Of a DNA stretch of 64,000 nt, positions 9,189-19,563 are shown one piece after another. The notes beneath the pieces were generated by a model that saw only the letters and a program-made list of their open reading frames with translations, was not told the DNA's origin and made no database searches. Source of the stretch: Williamsia faeni (GTDB lineage: Bacteria > Actinomycetota > Actinomycetes > Mycobacteriales > Mycobacteriaceae); assembly GCA_003202005.1 (NCBI GenBank), contig QJJF01000003.1, positions 248,001 through 312,000 on the forward strand, read 5' to 3'. The translations under genes were made by a program, and so were the position numbers. Positions within the stretch are counted from its first letter, which is position 1; every line of letters begins with the position of its first letter.

Positions 9189-10002
9189 CGGTGGACCCCG
9201 GCACTCCGCCGAACCGGCGGTCCCGGCTTGCGTATTCCACGCAGGCATCCCACAGGTCGCGGCGGTCGAAGTCGGGAAAGAGCTTGTGCTGGTAGACCAT
9301 TTCGGCGTACGCCGACTGCCAGAGCAGGAAGTTGGAGATCCGCTGCTCCCCCGATGGACGCAGGAACAGGTCCACGTCGGGCATGTCCGGCTCGTCGAGA
9401 TACTTCGCGAACGACGCCTCGGTGATTCGCTCGGGATCGAGTGTCCCGGCCGCGGCACGACGGGCGATCTCTTTGGCCGCGTCGGCGATCTCGGCCCGTC
9501 CGCCGTAGTTGACGCACATCGTCAGGGTCATCACCGTGTTGTGCTCGGTGAGTTCCTCGGCGACCTCGAGTTCGCGGATGACGCTGCGCCACAACCGTGG
9601 TCGACGACCGGCCCAGCGGACCCGCACGCCCATCTCGTTCATCTCGTCGCGGCGGCGACGGATGACGTCACGGTTGAAGCCCATCAGGAACTTCACCTCG
9701 TCAGGGCTGCGACTCCAGTTCTCGGTGGAGAACGCGTACGCCGACAGCCATCCGACACCCATCTCGATACAGCCGCAGACGGCGTCCATCAGGACGGCCT
9801 CGCCGCGTTTGTGACCTTCGGTCCGGGGCAGTCCGCGATCGGTGGCCCACCGCCCGTTGCCGTCCATCACCAGCGCCACATGTTTCGGTACGAACTCGGC
9901 GGGGATCGCCGGCGGTCGTGCTCCGGACGGATGTGGATCCGGTGGCCGGACCTCTCGTACCGGTTCAGCCTGCTGTGCTGCGTTCCGCCGTCGCACGATC
10001 AT
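9181..10002 (-). CDS. uppS: Isoprenyl (decaprenyl) diphosphate synthase, cis-prenyltransferase
   Basis: Condenses isopentenyl diphosphate onto an allylic primer to make the polyprenyl carrier for peptidoglycan and arabinogalactan precursors, at the inner face of the membrane. The sequence has [12 protein letters not shown] (catalytic Asp near residue 47), [14 protein letters not shown], and the C-terminal [19 protein letters not shown] block of cis-prenyltransferases. An N-terminal Pro/Arg-rich extension of about 35 residues matches the mycobacterial Rv2361c layout. The ATG at 10002 is chosen over one at 10029, because AGGAAGG lies about 7 nt upstream of it. It overlaps recO by 38 nt. Confidence 0.93.
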   Translation of the reverse strand: MIVRRRNAAQQAEPVREVRPPDPHPSGARPPAIPAEFVPKHVALVMDGNGRWATDRGLPRTEGHKRGEAVLMDAVCGCIEMGVGWLSAYAFSTENWSRSPDEVKFLMGFNRDVIRRRRDEMNEMGVRVRWAGRRPRLWRSVIRELEVAEELTEHNTVMTLTMCVNYGGRAEIADAAKEIARRAAAGTLDPERITEASFAKYLDEPDMPDVDLFLRPSGEQRISNFLLWQSAYAEMVYQHKLFPDFDRRDLWDACVEYASRDRRFGGVPGSTGV

Positions 10003-10792
10003 GTGTGTCCTTCCTGCCGGTGGCGGCATTCACACCAGCGGCGGCGAGACCGCGATGAGGGGCCTCACGCTCGATCAGTGGCAGCGTGCGCAGCTGCCGT
10101 TCCAGATGCCACTGCAGGTGCGCCGCGGTCAATCCACTGGCCTGGCGTCGAGACGATTCGGTCGTCTCTGTGGTGTGTTCCCATTCGCCACGGTAGAGCG
10201 CGTCCATCAGATCGAGAACGCCGGGTGAAGGCGTTGCCGATCCCGCCGGACGACAGTGCACACACACCGAGCCACCCGCAGCGACATGAAAAGCGCGATG
10301 CGGCCCCGGGTCTCCGCAGCGAGCGCAATGTTCGAGAGCCGGCATCCATCCGGCGAAGTCCATCGCCCGCAGCAGGAACGCGTCGAGGACCAGCTCTTTG
10401 GGACGCCGCCCGGCCGCGATCGCCCGGAGCGCACCCACCGTCAGCCGCTGCAGCCGATCGGCCGGAGCCCGTTCTTCACCAGCCAGGCGTTCGGCGGTTT
10501 CCAGCACCGCGCAGGCCGTCGTGTACCGGCCGTAATCGGAGACGATGGCCGCGGAAAAGGTGTCCAGACTGTGGACCTGGGTGACGATGTCGAGGTTGCG
10601 GCCCGGATGGAGCAGCAGATCAACATGGGCGAAGGGTTCGAGCCGGGCGCCGAACTTGGACCGGGTGCGCCGGACCCCTTTGGCGACCGCACGGACCAGT
10701 CCGTGCTCCTTGGTCAGCAACGTGATGATGCGGTCGGCCTCCCCCAGCTTGTGCTGGCGGAGGACAACGGCCTCATCGCGGTACAACCTCAC
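9965..10792 (-). CDS. recO: DNA repair protein RecO
   Basis: Recombination mediator that helps load RecA on SSB-coated DNA in the RecFOR pathway. The 275-residue protein has an N-terminal OB fold ([25 protein letters not shown]). A helical core follows, with a four-cysteine zinc motif (HCARCGDPG ... SVCVHCRP) near residues 155-180. The C-terminal ~45 residues overlap the uppS start region, a long overlap that suggests coupled translation. Order recO-uppS is as in mycobacteria. Confidence 0.93.
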   Translation of the reverse strand: MRLYRDEAVVLRQHKLGEADRIITLLTKEHGLVRAVAKGVRRTRSKFGARLEPFAHVDLLLHPGRNLDIVTQVHSLDTFSAAIVSDYGRYTTACAVLETAERLAGEERAPADRLQRLTVGALRAIAAGRRPKELVLDAFLLRAMDFAGWMPALEHCARCGDPGPHRAFHVAAGGSVCVHCRPAGSATPSPGVLDLMDALYRGEWEHTTETTESSRRQASGLTAAHLQWHLERQLRTLPLIEREAPHRGLAAAGVNAATGRKDTHDRATAERSTAG

Positions 10793-10855
10793 CTGACCAG
10801 TGTTCCACCCGCCACCGACGAACCGTACCCCGACATGCCTGGCGCACTGCGGTGA

Positions 10856-12235
10856 TCACACCTGCGCCGGAACCTCCGGTTCCTCCGTCGCCTGGGGAGG
10901 CCTGCGGATCAGCCCCCGGCGGTCGTAGACGACGCAAGCGATCGGTCCGAAGATCAGTCCGATCACGGTGAACAGTACGAACATCGCGATCGCGGTTCCG
11001 AGACCGGCGTCGATGTTGGCGTCGAAATACAGGATCGAGCGGGCTCCGACGAAGGCCTGGTGCAGTGGTTCGCCGACTGCCAGTCCGCGGAAGAACCCCG
11101 GCACCGCCTCCAACGGCACCGTGCCACCCGAGGTCGGCAGTCCCAGGACCACAAAGAAGATCAGATTGATCAGCAGGCCCGCGCTCCCGAAGATCGAGAG
11201 GATCGCATTGGCGATGATGCCGACGCCGATGATCACCAGCACCCCGAACATCCACAGAGCCATCTTGTTCGGCGCGTACATATCCACCAGGACACTCGTC
11301 AGCACGAATAACCCGGACACGATCAGTGAGACCACGAATATCGCCCACCATTTGACGACCAGAGTCCCCAGCCGGGAAATCGGGACGCGCCGGCGCAGTT
11401 CGTACATCGGCCCTAATTCGATGGGCGCAAATCCCAATCGGCCGTCGATGAGCGCGGAGATGATCATCGTCCCGGTGAATCCGGCCAAGATGAGCAACAA
11501 CGCGTAATAGAAGGCAGTCAAACCACTACCGGCGTTGTCCGGCAACGGATTTGCCTCCGACGCCTGGATATCGATCGGTGTGGTCATCGCCGTGAGGCCG
11601 GCTCCGGCCACCTTGATCCCGGCTGCGTCGGTCTGTTCGACGAGCGCCGCGGTGAATTGTTGACCGAACTGCTCGTTCACCTGTGCCATCGACCGTAAGA
11701 AGAATTGCGTCGTGATCTGGGTGGCAACCGCACCCGCGCCGGGATTCGTCATCACCTGGATCACGGGCTGCTCGACCTTGGTATCGCCGATCGCCGAACC
11801 GAGGAAGGCAAAACTCTCCGAGCTGAAGTTCGCCGGTATGAAGATCGCGCCGTAGGCGTGCGCGTTGTCGAGGCGGGTCAGCGCGGTGCTGCGGTCCACG
11901 ACATCCAGATCGAACTTGCCCGGATACTGCTCGTCGACTCCGGCTTTGAGCCCCTTGACCACCTGCGCACCGAGATACTGCTTCTGATCGGTACCGGGCT
12001 GCAGCGCGCCGGTGTCGGAGTTCACCACGACGATGGGGAACTGGTGCAGGTGCTTTCCCGGATCGACGGCCGGTGCCATGTACATGACCCCGAGCAGACC
12101 CATCACCACCACGACAACGGCAAGCGGCCGGACCCACAATCCCCACGACCGCAATTCCGCCGCGACGCCGGGATGAATCACTCCGGGTGGACGCTCACGT
12201 TCGGTGTCGGACTGCCCGCCCCCTGGTTCTGTCAT
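10856..12235 (-). CDS. YhgE/Pip-type (DUF3533-like) membrane protein
   Basis: A 459-residue integral membrane protein. One segment lies near residues 38-55 (VVVVMGLLGVMYMAP). A large extracytoplasmic domain of about 180 residues follows, containing PIVVVNSDTGA and GAIFIPANFS. Five or six C-terminal membrane segments then resemble the ABC-2/YhgE exporter fold. Family members include phage-infection proteins and SNG1-like drug-resistance proteins; substrate unknown. It starts at ATG 12235 with no upstream SD. A promoter/operator palindrome lies right at the start (see 12234-12272), so it is likely transcribed alone, possibly leaderless, and under a dedicated repressor. Confidence 0.8.
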   Translation of the reverse strand: MTEPGGGQSDTERERPPGVIHPGVAAELRSWGLWVRPLAVVVVVMGLLGVMYMAPAVDPGKHLHQFPIVVVNSDTGALQPGTDQKQYLGAQVVKGLKAGVDEQYPGKFDLDVVDRSTALTRLDNAHAYGAIFIPANFSSESFAFLGSAIGDTKVEQPVIQVMTNPGAGAVATQITTQFFLRSMAQVNEQFGQQFTAALVEQTDAAGIKVAGAGLTAMTTPIDIQASEANPLPDNAGSGLTAFYYALLLILAGFTGTMIISALIDGRLGFAPIELGPMYELRRRVPISRLGTLVVKWWAIFVVSLIVSGLFVLTSVLVDMYAPNKMALWMFGVLVIIGVGIIANAILSIFGSAGLLINLIFFVVLGLPTSGGTVPLEAVPGFFRGLAVGEPLHQAFVGARSILYFDANIDAGLGTAIAMFVLFTVIGLIFGPIACVVYDRRGLIRRPPQATEEPEVPAQV

Positions 12236-12272
12236 ACCGGCAATTGAACCCTGCCGGTATCGGTCTTGTCAT
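12234..12272 (-). promoter_or_regulatory. Promoter with palindromic operator at the YhgE/Pip gene start
   Basis: On the minus strand, ATGACA (12267-12272) and TTCAAT (12243-12248) form a -35/-10 pair with an 18-nt spacer. The -10 lies 7 nt before the ATG, predicting a leaderless or near-leaderless transcript. A perfect 9-bp inverted repeat, ATACCGGCA (12252-12260) / TGCCGGTAT (12234-12242), with a 9-nt spacer brackets the -10 and includes part of the start codon. That is the layout of a repressor site. Confidence 0.5.
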
Positions 12273-12293
12273 GACACCACGGGTGGAGATCCG

Positions 12294-13211
12294 TCAGAAT
12301 CCGAGGCGCCCCAGCTGCTTCGGATCACGCTGCCAGTCCTTGGCGATCTTCACATGAAGGTCGAGGTAGACCTTGGCGCCCAGCAGCCGCTCGATCTGCT
12401 TTCGCGCCACCGTCCCGACCTCTTTGAGGCGAGCACCCTGCTTGCCGATGATGATGCCCTTCTGGCTGCTTCGTTCGACGTACAAGATCGCATGGATGTC
12501 GACCATCGGGATCTGATCCTCACCGCGTTCGCGTTCGATGATCTCCTCGATCACCACCGCCAGCGAATGCGGCAATTCGTCGTAGACACCTTCGAGTGCC
12601 GCTTCTCTGATGAACTCGGCCATCAGGACGGTTTCGGGTTCATCGGTGAGTTCGCCGTCGGGATAGAAGGCCGGCCCCGGTTCCATCAGCCCTCGCAGCA
12701 CATCGACGAGCACGTCGAGTTGCTTGCCCTTCGTCGCCGAGATCGGGACGACCTCGGCGTCTGGCCCGAGGAGCGCCGACAGCGCCATCAACTGTTGCGC
12801 AATACGTTCGGGCTTGACCTTGTCGATCTTGGTGACCAGACCGACCACGGGCGTCTTGGGCGCCATCTCCCTGAGCTGCTCCGCGATCCACCGATCGCCG
12901 GGACCGATCTTCTCGTCGGCCGGAATACAGAAACCGATCGCGTCGACCTCTGAGTAGGTGTCGCGCACCAGATCGTTCAGCCGTTTGCCCAGCAGTGTCC
13001 GAGGCCGGTGCAATCCGGGGGTGTCCACCAGGATCAGTTGAGTGTCATCACGATTGACGATGCCGCGGATGGTGTGCCGGGTGGTCTGCGGGCGACTGGA
13101 GGTGATCGCGATCTTCTCGCCGACGAGCGCGTTGGTCAACGTCGACTTGCCGGTGTTGGGCCGTCCCACGAAACACACGAAGCCGGAACGGAATTCTTCG
13201 GACTCAGCCAT
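12294..13211 (-). CDS. era: GTPase Era
   Basis: Essential GTPase that binds 16S rRNA and helps 30S subunit maturation. The 305-residue protein has the P-loop GRPNTGKST (residues 16-24), DTPGLH as G3 and TKID as G4. A C-terminal KH domain contains GIIIGKQGARLKEVG. The ATG at 13211 gives a short family-like N-terminus and overlaps the upstream stop by 8 nt; a GTG at 13244 would add 11 residues. It is downstream of the CNNM gene and the deaminase-like gene, within a ybeY-era ribosome-maturation neighbourhood. Confidence 0.96.
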   Translation of the reverse strand: MAESEEFRSGFVCFVGRPNTGKSTLTNALVGEKIAITSSRPQTTRHTIRGIVNRDDTQLILVDTPGLHRPRTLLGKRLNDLVRDTYSEVDAIGFCIPADEKIGPGDRWIAEQLREMAPKTPVVGLVTKIDKVKPERIAQQLMALSALLGPDAEVVPISATKGKQLDVLVDVLRGLMEPGPAFYPDGELTDEPETVLMAEFIREAALEGVYDELPHSLAVVIEEIIERERGEDQIPMVDIHAILYVERSSQKGIIIGKQGARLKEVGTVARKQIERLLGAKVYLDLHVKIAKDWQRDPKQLGRLGF

Positions 13212-13584
13212 TATTTTGATCCAATCGTCGCGGGTTTCCGCCACCTGCGTCCGCGACGATCGCGTACGCCGACGAGCTCACCTCAGTCAGCGCCGCCAGT
13301 CCGGGATCCGTGTCTGCACGGTCCCCGGTAGTTCCGGAACCGCCGACGAGCAGTCCCGCTTCAAGTCCTTCGGCGCCGCTCGCAACTGCCATCGCAATGG
13401 CCACCTGGAGCGCGGAAAGTTGTAGTGCGGCAAGCTCAACCGGCCCTGCGGAATAGGTTCGCCCATCGGAGTCGCGCACCGCGGCACCGGAGGACGCACC
13501 CGCGCGGGCCATCGCCCCGCGGGCCAGGGTCAACAACTTTCCGTCCTCGGCATCAAGCTCGGTTCCGGCTGAACCCGAAGTCAT
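13204..13584 (-). CDS. Cytidine deaminase-like conserved protein (no catalytic motifs)
   Basis: A 126-residue protein with a weak cytidine-deaminase fold pattern ([28 protein letters not shown], then [20 protein letters not shown]). The HAE and PCxxC zinc motifs of active deaminases are absent. It occupies the Rv2365c position between the CNNM gene (ATGA overlap at 13581) and era (8-nt overlap). It is tightly coupled to both and so likely co-expressed with them. Its function is unknown; a non-enzymatic binding role is possible. Confidence 0.7.
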   Translation of the reverse strand: MTSGSAGTELDAEDGKLLTLARGAMARAGASSGAAVRDSDGRTYSAGPVELAALQLSALQVAIAMAVASGAEGLEAGLLVGGSGTTGDRADTDPGLAALTEVSSSAYAIVADAGGGNPRRLDQNNG

Positions 13585-14996
13585 GAGGCCTCCTCGTGCT
13601 GTTGCGAACCGTCTTCATTCTCAGCCGAGTCCTCGGCCTCCTCAAGCTGTTTCATGTCGGTTTCAGCCGGATCCGCCGTGGCGTCGCGCTTCTTCTTCCG
13701 CTTCTTCTTCTTTTCGAGTGCTTTCTCGGCGAGCTTGTGTACGACCACCGACACGATCCGAACGCGCCCCTGGCGGTTGGGACCACCTTCCGCGAGCAGC
13801 CGGATACCATGCAGTTCGACCGTCGCCCCGGGCAACGGCACTCGACCGAGCACCAGCCCGAACAGGCCACCGACGGTTTCGACGTCGTCCTCGTCGATCT
13901 CGACATCGAAGAGTTCCGCGAGGTCTCCGATGGGCAGGCGCGACGACACCCGGTACCCACCGGAGCCGTCGTCGAGTGCCTCGATAGGCGGAGTCTCATC
14001 GCTGTCGTATTCGTCGTTGATCTCACCGACGATCTCTTCGAGCACATCCTCGATTGTCAGCAGACCGGCGACGCCGCCGTATTCGTCGACCAGCACCGCC
14101 ATGTGATTGTGGCTGCGCTGCATGTCCGCCAGGACTTTGTCGAGGGGTTTGGAGTCGGGGATGAACTCGGGTGGACGCATCAGTTCCCGCACCTCGACCG
14201 CGGACGGTTGCGCCGGCGGAAGACCCCGCTGGACAAGATCTTTGAGATACACGACTCCGAGCACGTCGTCCGGGTTCTCCCCGATCACGGGCAGACGCGA
14301 ATGACCTGACCGCACCGCCAGTGACATCGCCTGTGCCGCGGATTTTGTGCCTTCGATCCAGACCATCTCACCGCGGGGAACCATCACCTCGCGAGCACTG
14401 GTGTCGCCGAGGTCGAAGACGGACTGGATCATCTTCCGTTCCCCCGCCGCGACCACACCGGTGAGTTCGGCCATGTCGACCACCTCACGCAGCTCGACCT
14501 CGGTCGCGAACGGCCCGTTGCGGAATCCCTTACCGGGCGTGATGGCGTTACCGAGCATGATCAGGAGTCGCGTCAACGGCGTCAGCAGCACCCCGATGCC
14601 CTGCAGTACCGCAGCGGAGTTCACCGCGATCGAATACGCATGTTGCGCACCCAGAGTCCGGGGACCGACACCGATCACAACGTAATTGATCACCGCCATA
14701 CCCGCGATCGCGGCGGCGACACCCCACGCGGTTCCGAGCTTGTCCATCGCATAGACGGCCGCGGACACCGTGGCCGCGGTCTCGGCCGTGATCCGGAGCA
14801 AGACCGTAAGTGCCACATATTTCGGACGATCGGACAATACGTCCCGCAATCGGCGGGCGCCGGGGCGGCCGTCCTTCACCAGGTCGTCCACCCGCGCCGG
14901 GGACACGGTCATCAGAGCATTGTCGACAGCGGCAAAAAGGCCGCCAATGGGCACCAGCGCCACCGCGGCGAGCAGCGGCAACAAGTCAGAAAGCAC
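13581..14996 (-). CDS. CNNM/HlyC-CorC family transporter-like protein
   Basis: A 471-residue membrane protein. An N-terminal CNNM domain with about three or four membrane segments (residues ~5-150) is followed by a tandem CBS pair ([14 protein letters not shown] and [31 protein letters not shown]). A CorC/HlyC C-terminal domain comes next ([15 protein letters not shown]...ETVGGLF). A Lys-rich and Glu-rich tail ends it ([11 protein letters not shown]). Relatives take part in Mg2+ or other cation homeostasis. It follows ybeY by 6 nt in one operon; the start is a GTG. Confidence 0.9.
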   Translation of the reverse strand: MLSDLLPLLAAVALVPIGGLFAAVDNALMTVSPARVDDLVKDGRPGARRLRDVLSDRPKYVALTVLLRITAETAATVSAAVYAMDKLGTAWGVAAAIAGMAVINYVVIGVGPRTLGAQHAYSIAVNSAAVLQGIGVLLTPLTRLLIMLGNAITPGKGFRNGPFATEVELREVVDMAELTGVVAAGERKMIQSVFDLGDTSAREVMVPRGEMVWIEGTKSAAQAMSLAVRSGHSRLPVIGENPDDVLGVVYLKDLVQRGLPPAQPSAVEVRELMRPPEFIPDSKPLDKVLADMQRSHNHMAVLVDEYGGVAGLLTIEDVLEEIVGEINDEYDSDETPPIEALDDGSGGYRVSSRLPIGDLAELFDVEIDEDDVETVGGLFGLVLGRVPLPGATVELHGIRLLAEGGPNRQGRVRIVSVVVHKLAEKALEKKKKRKKKRDATADPAETDMKQLEEAEDSAENEDGSQQHEEAS

Positions 14997-15002
14997 CGGT
15001 GA

Positions 15003-15554
15003 TCAGCTCTCCCCGGCCGGTTTGTCTTCTCCGAAACCGATGTTGTTCAACAGCTTTGCGTCGCGCTCGGCAACGCGGGCAGCACGTGCACGCGACCTGC
15101 GGTCGTCGTACCAGTCTTCGATGATCTGGCCTTGCAGGCCGAACATCGCCTTCTCTTCCTCGGGTTCGGCATGATCGAAGCCGAGGAGATGCAACACACC
15201 GTGCACGGTCAGCACAGACAGCTCGTGGTCGGTGGAGTGCCGGGCAGTGGCGGCCTGCTCGGCTGCGAACTCCGGGCAGATCACGATGTCGCCGAGCATC
15301 GACGGACCGGGTCCGGCGGTATCGGGCCGTCCACCGGGGCTGAGTTCGTCCATCGGAAAACTCATCACGTCGGTGGGTCCGGGCAGATCCATCCAGCGCA
15401 TGTGCAGTTCGGCCATCGTCTCGTTGTCCACGAGAACCATCGACAACTCCGCTGCCGGATGGACGTCCATCCGCTCGAGCGCAAACGTCGCGACCTCGAT
15501 CAGCATCTCTTCCGGGACATCGACACCCGATTCGTTGGAAACCTCGATACTCAT
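15003..15554 (-). CDS. ybeY: Endoribonuclease YbeY
   Basis: Single-strand endoribonuclease in 16S rRNA 3' maturation and ribosome quality control. The 183-residue protein carries the [11 protein letters not shown] zinc motif near residues 118-128, plus DVMSFPMDE and LGDIVI upstream, both family-typical. The C-terminus extends about 30 residues with an Arg/Ala-rich helix. It overlaps phoH by 4 nt (ATGA), the common phoH-ybeY pair. Confidence 0.96.
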   Translation of the reverse strand: MSIEVSNESGVDVPEEMLIEVATFALERMDVHPAAELSMVLVDNETMAELHMRWMDLPGPTDVMSFPMDELSPGGRPDTAGPGPSMLGDIVICPEFAAEQAATARHSTDHELSVLTVHGVLHLLGFDHAEPEEEKAMFGLQGQIIEDWYDDRRSRARAARVAERDAKLLNNIGFGEDKPAGES

Positions 15555-16618
15555 CGGTGCCGTCCATTTCCGGCGCGACGCTGGGCGCGGTTTCCGTGCA
15601 ATTCGTTCGCGGCCTCCGCGCGTCCGTACGCATCGACGATGTCGGACACCAAGCGGTGCCGGACCACGTCGGCACTGGTGAGCTGCGAGAAGTAGATGTC
15701 GTCGATGCCCTCGAGGATGCGGGCCGCCGCACGCAATCCGCTCTCGGAGCCGCCGCTGGGGAGATCGACCTGAGTGACGTCACCGGTGACCACGATCTTG
15801 GAGCCGAACCCGAGACGGGTCAGGAACATCTTCATCTGCTCGGCCGTGGTGTTCTGGGCCTCGTCGAGGATGATGAATGCGTCGTTGAGGGTGCGGCCAC
15901 GCATGTAGGCCAGCGGCGCGACCTCGATGACACCGGCTTCCATCAACTTCGGAATGGCCTCGGGGTCCATCATGTCGTGCAGCGCGTCGTGCAGCGGGCG
16001 CAGATAAGGGTCGATCTTGTCGTGCAGGGTGCCGGGCAGGAACCCCAGGCGCTCGCCGGCCTCGACCGCCGGCCGGGTCAGGATGATGCGACTGACCTCT
16101 TTGTTCTGCAACGACTGCACGGCCTTGGCCATCGCCAGGTAGGTCTTGCCGGTACCGGCCGGTCCCATTCCGAACACGATCGTGTTCTTGTCGATGGCGT
16201 CGACGTAGTGCTTCTGGTTGAGCGTCTTCGGGCGGATCGTCTTACCGCGCCGGGAGAGGATGTCGAGGCTGAGGACCTCGGCGGGTGACTGTCCGGAGCC
16301 GTCGGTCAGCATCCGCACGCTGTGTCGCACCAGGTCAGGATTCAGGTCGGTGCCACGCCGGACCACACCCACCAGCTCCGACAGGACCCGTTCGGCGATC
16401 GCGATGTCGGCCGGTTCGCCGGTGAGCGTCACGGCATTGCCCCGCACATGAATATCGGCGACGAGGTGCGATTCGAGTTCCTTGAGGTTCTTGTCCCCGG
16501 CACCAAGCAGTCCGAAGATGACATCGGGCGACACTTCGATTGTCGAGGTCACCGCGCCAGGCGCCCTGTTTCCGGCCGCGCTGCTCTGCGTCCGGGTCGC
16601 GCTGTTGTCATCACTCAC
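15551..16618 (-). CDS. phoH: PhoH-like ATPase
   Basis: Cytoplasmic P-loop NTPase associated with RNA metabolism. The 355-residue protein has an N-terminal KH-like region, then [17 protein letters not shown] (Walker A) and [11 protein letters not shown] (Walker B). [16 protein letters not shown] block, as in the PhoH/SF1-like family, follows. The start is GTG 16618 with GGAG 11 nt upstream. It is first gene of the phoH-ybeY-CNNM-deaminase-like-era run. In the 137-nt gap upstream the minus strand shows TAGAAT at 16676-16681 as a possible -10, without a good -35. Confidence 0.94.
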   Translation of the reverse strand: MSDDNSATRTQSSAAGNRAPGAVTSTIEVSPDVIFGLLGAGDKNLKELESHLVADIHVRGNAVTLTGEPADIAIAERVLSELVGVVRRGTDLNPDLVRHSVRMLTDGSGQSPAEVLSLDILSRRGKTIRPKTLNQKHYVDAIDKNTIVFGMGPAGTGKTYLAMAKAVQSLQNKEVSRIILTRPAVEAGERLGFLPGTLHDKIDPYLRPLHDALHDMMDPEAIPKLMEAGVIEVAPLAYMRGRTLNDAFIILDEAQNTTAEQMKMFLTRLGFGSKIVVTGDVTQVDLPSGGSESGLRAAARILEGIDDIYFSQLTSADVVRHRLVSDIVDAYGRAEAANELHGNRAQRRAGNGRHR

Positions 16619-16755
16619 GAAAGGTGTTTCTCCTGCTCTGCCGTTAGGTCTGTGAATTGGGTTGTAGGTGCTTTGATTCTACGTCCATCAAACGCCGTGC
16701 TTCACATCAATATTTCGCCCCCTGTCAAGGCCCTCGGACAGCACCCCCAAGACCC

Positions 16756-17532
16756 TCATATACCCAGCACCCGGACGGTTTCTCGATGTCCCCGGCTGCG
16801 CGGATCGACGAACACATCGTGGCCCTCGCCGGCCACCTCGATCAGCTCGGCCGATTGTCCGGCGGCGGAGGCGCGGCGCACATAGTCGCGGCTGACCTCG
16901 ACAGGGACGGACGAGTCCTCGGTGCCATGGACGGCCACCACATGTGCCGGAAAGATCGGCTGGTCCACGGGAGAGGCATCGGCATACCGAGCCGGAACCT
17001 CCGTGATCGAACCGCCCATCAGCGCCCGGAGCGAGGGGCGAACTGCGCGTTCGCGAACTTGCAGGTCCAACGGTGCGGCCTGGGCGATGACGGTGGCGAT
17101 GGACGCCTTCTTGGTCCGCGCCCCGAGGCGCGAGGTCGCCCAGACGGCCAGTTGCCCACCCGCCGAATGGCCGATGATGGCGACCTTCGACCAGTCGATC
17201 TTGTTCAGGATCTCTTCGGGCAGCGCGTAGCGGACCGGGGCATCGAGCGCGGAGATCGCCGCGATGACGTCGTTGCCGGTGCGCGGCCACCCGCCACCGT
17301 CCTCGCCGACGCGGCGGTATTCGATGTTCCAGACCACCGCGCCACGGGCCGCGAGATCCCGCGCGATCGCGGTCTCGATGGTGAGCGCGAACTCGGTGCT
17401 CCAGTAGCCGCCGTGGATGAGCACGATCACCGGAACCGGCCCTGCCGCCGGCACCGACGGCAGATAGACATGACCGAACTGCGAATTGCGTTCCCCGTAA
17501 GCAACTTTCACCCGTTTGACGGCGTTCACCAC
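16756..17532 (-). CDS. Alpha/beta hydrolase (esterase/lipase-like)
   Basis: A 258-residue serine hydrolase of the BD-FAE/kynurenine-formamidase-like type. It shows the oxyanion motif HGGYW (H40), nucleophile GHSAGG (S123), an acidic residue in HGTEDSSVP and a C-terminal catalytic His in GEGHDVF. No signal peptide, so cytoplasmic. The GTG start overlaps the rsmE stop by 7 nt with GGAGG about 11 nt upstream, placing it in the hrcA-dnaJ-rsmE run. The substrate is unknown. Confidence 0.8.
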   Translation of the reverse strand: MVNAVKRVKVAYGERNSQFGHVYLPSVPAAGPVPVIVLIHGGYWSTEFALTIETAIARDLAARGAVVWNIEYRRVGEDGGGWPRTGNDVIAAISALDAPVRYALPEEILNKIDWSKVAIIGHSAGGQLAVWATSRLGARTKKASIATVIAQAAPLDLQVRERAVRPSLRALMGGSITEVPARYADASPVDQPIFPAHVVAVHGTEDSSVPVEVSRDYVRRASAAGQSAELIEVAGEGHDVFVDPRSRGHRETVRVLGI

Positions 17533-18287
17533 CGGGGACGAACCTCCCAGCGCGACGTCATCGCACCGATCGCACCGAGTGCCACCGCGGCCGCGCTCGA
17601 CGTGCGCAGCACCTCCGGACCGAGCATGACGGCCGTGGCACCGACGGCCGTCAGGTCGTCGATCTCGGAATCATCCAGTCCGCCTTCGGGACCCACCACG
17701 AGCATGATCTCGGGAACAGCGAGGTCCAGCGACCGCAGGCTGGTCGTCGCCGATTCATGCAGAACCGCAACCACTCCCCCGCGGAGAACCACGTCGGACG
17801 CCATGGTTCGCACGTCGCTGGTCCGGGCCAGCGGCGCGATGGTCGGGATGTGGGCCCGGCGACTCTGTTTGGCGGCGGCCACGGCCGCCGACCGCCACTT
17901 GGCCACGCCCTTGTCCGCCTTCGGCCCAACCCATTTGGCGACGCACCGGGCACTCTGCCAGGGCACGATCTCATCGGCGCCGGCCTCGGTCGCGAGATCG
18001 ACCGCCAATTCGGACCGTTCGGATTTGGGCAATGCCTGCACCACCGTCACCCGGGGATCGGGCGAGCCGGTGGCGACGGTTTCGAGGACCCGGGCCTGCA
18101 GGGCCGACTTGCCCTCGGTGGCGATCACCTCGCACAGTCCCGTAAGACCGGCACCGTCGCCGAGGATGATCCGTTCGCCGGCAACAACTCTGGTGACGGT
18201 GACCGCGTGCCGCCCCTCGTCTCCGTCGAGCCGGACGACGTCGCCGGCGTCGGGTACGTGGTCGACCCAGAACAGCGGTGGACTCAT
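17526..18287 (-). CDS. rsmE: 16S rRNA (uracil-1498-N3)-methyltransferase RsmE
   Basis: SAM-dependent SPOUT methyltransferase that methylates U1498 in the 30S decoding centre. The 253-residue protein has an N-terminal PUA-like region (RLDGDEGRHAVTVTRVVAGE). The SPOUT knot carries MLVVGPEGGLDDSEI and LGPEVLRTSSA near the C-terminus. The ATG at 18287 (MSPPLFWVD) is preferred: it lies 10 nt after the dnaJ stop, whereas the longer frame reaches into dnaJ. Order dnaJ-rsmE is common in actinobacteria. Confidence 0.94.
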   Translation of the reverse strand: MSPPLFWVDHVPDAGDVVRLDGDEGRHAVTVTRVVAGERIILGDGAGLTGLCEVIATEGKSALQARVLETVATGSPDPRVTVVQALPKSERSELAVDLATEAGADEIVPWQSARCVAKWVGPKADKGVAKWRSAAVAAAKQSRRAHIPTIAPLARTSDVRTMASDVVLRGGVVAVLHESATTSLRSLDLAVPEIMLVVGPEGGLDDSEIDDLTAVGATAVMLGPEVLRTSSAAAVALGAIGAMTSRWEVRPRW

Positions 18288-18297
18288 CGGTCGGGTG

Positions 18298-19455
18298 TCA
18301 GCGCCCGGCGAATGCGTTGCGCAGGCGCGAGAACAGACCACCGGTGTTGGACGATTCGCTGTTCACGAGCTCGATCTGCTCGCTCTCCGATATCTTCCGG
18401 TATTCCTTGAGCTTTGCGGTCTGATGCGAGTCGAGACGGGTCGGCACCACCACATCGAGATGCACGTGGAGCGTTCCGCGCACACCGGTGTGCAGATGGG
18501 GCATGCCCTGCCCGCGGACCTTGGCGACCTGGCCGGGCTGCGTGCCCGGCTCGATGGTCACTTTGGTGGACCCGCCGAGAACCGTGTCGATCTCCAGTTC
18601 ACCGCCGAGTGCTGCATCGACCATCGGGACCCGCACCGTGCAGTGCAGGTCGTCGCTGTCGCGGACGAATACGCTGTGGGCCACTTCGGAGACCTCGACG
18701 TACAGGTCACCGGCCGGTCCACCGCCGGGTCCGACCTCACCCTGGCCGACCAGACGCACCCGCATCCCGTCACCGACGCCGGCCGGGATCTTGACCGTCA
18801 GCTTGCGTCGTGCCCGCACCCGGCCGTCGCCGCCACACTTGTGGCAGGGATCGGGGATGGTCTCGCCCGCACCGCTACAGGTGGGGCATGGCCGCGAGGT
18901 CATCACCTGACCGAGGAACGAACGCTGCACCGACTGGATCTCGCCCGCACCCCGGCAGGTGGAGCAGGTGACGGGTTTGCTGTTGCCGTTGGTTCCCGAA
19001 CCGGTACAGACGTCGCACAGGATCGCGGTGTCGACATTGACCTCTTTGTTGACGCCCGCCGCACACTCGTCGAGATCGAGCTTCATCCGCAGCAGGGCAT
19101 CCGAGCCGGCCTGGACCCGGCCACGTGGACCGCGGGAGCCACCGCCTCCGGACCCACCGAAGAACGCCTCGAAGACGTCGCCGAGGCCACCGGAGAACCC
19201 TCCGTTGCCGAAGCCGCCGCCGTACCCGGAACCGGCCGAGGCCAGCGGGTCGCCGCCGGCGTCCACGATCCGGCGCTTCTCCGGGTCGGTCAGCACCTCG
19301 TAGGCGGCCGACACATCCTGGAATCGGGCTTGGGCGGACTCGTCGGGATTGACGTCCGGGTGCAGCTCGCGGGCCAGCTTGCGGTACGCGCGCTTGATCT
19401 CCTGATCTCCGGCGCCGCGATCGACGCCCAGTATCCCGTAGTAATCACGTGCCAC
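18298..19455 (-). CDS. dnaJ: Chaperone protein DnaJ (DnaJ2 type)
   Basis: Co-chaperone that stimulates DnaK ATPase and delivers unfolded proteins. The 385-residue protein has an N-terminal J domain with HPD (residues 32-34). A Gly-rich region (residues ~70-115) follows, then four zinc-binding CxxCxGxG repeats ([32 protein letters not shown]) and C-terminal substrate-binding domains. It sits just after hrcA (108-nt gap), the dnaJ2 arrangement of mycobacteria, so HrcA or other heat-shock control is plausible. No CIRCE element was seen nearby. Confidence 0.96.
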   Translation of the reverse strand: MARDYYGILGVDRGAGDQEIKRAYRKLARELHPDVNPDESAQARFQDVSAAYEVLTDPEKRRIVDAGGDPLASAGSGYGGGFGNGGFSGGLGDVFEAFFGGSGGGGSRGPRGRVQAGSDALLRMKLDLDECAAGVNKEVNVDTAILCDVCTGSGTNGNSKPVTCSTCRGAGEIQSVQRSFLGQVMTSRPCPTCSGAGETIPDPCHKCGGDGRVRARRKLTVKIPAGVGDGMRVRLVGQGEVGPGGGPAGDLYVEVSEVAHSVFVRDSDDLHCTVRVPMVDAALGGELEIDTVLGGSTKVTIEPGTQPGQVAKVRGQGMPHLHTGVRGTLHVHLDVVVPTRLDSHQTAKLKEYRKISESEQIELVNSESSNTGGLFSRLRNAFAGR

Positions 19456-19563
19456 GGCGGTGAGTCATCCGTTCTCTCTGCAGTTCCGGAGGTGCACCCG
19501 ATGGTGTCCGGAAAGTCTTCACTCTGTCTTTGGGTGGATCGTCTTGATGTGCTTCGCTGCACA

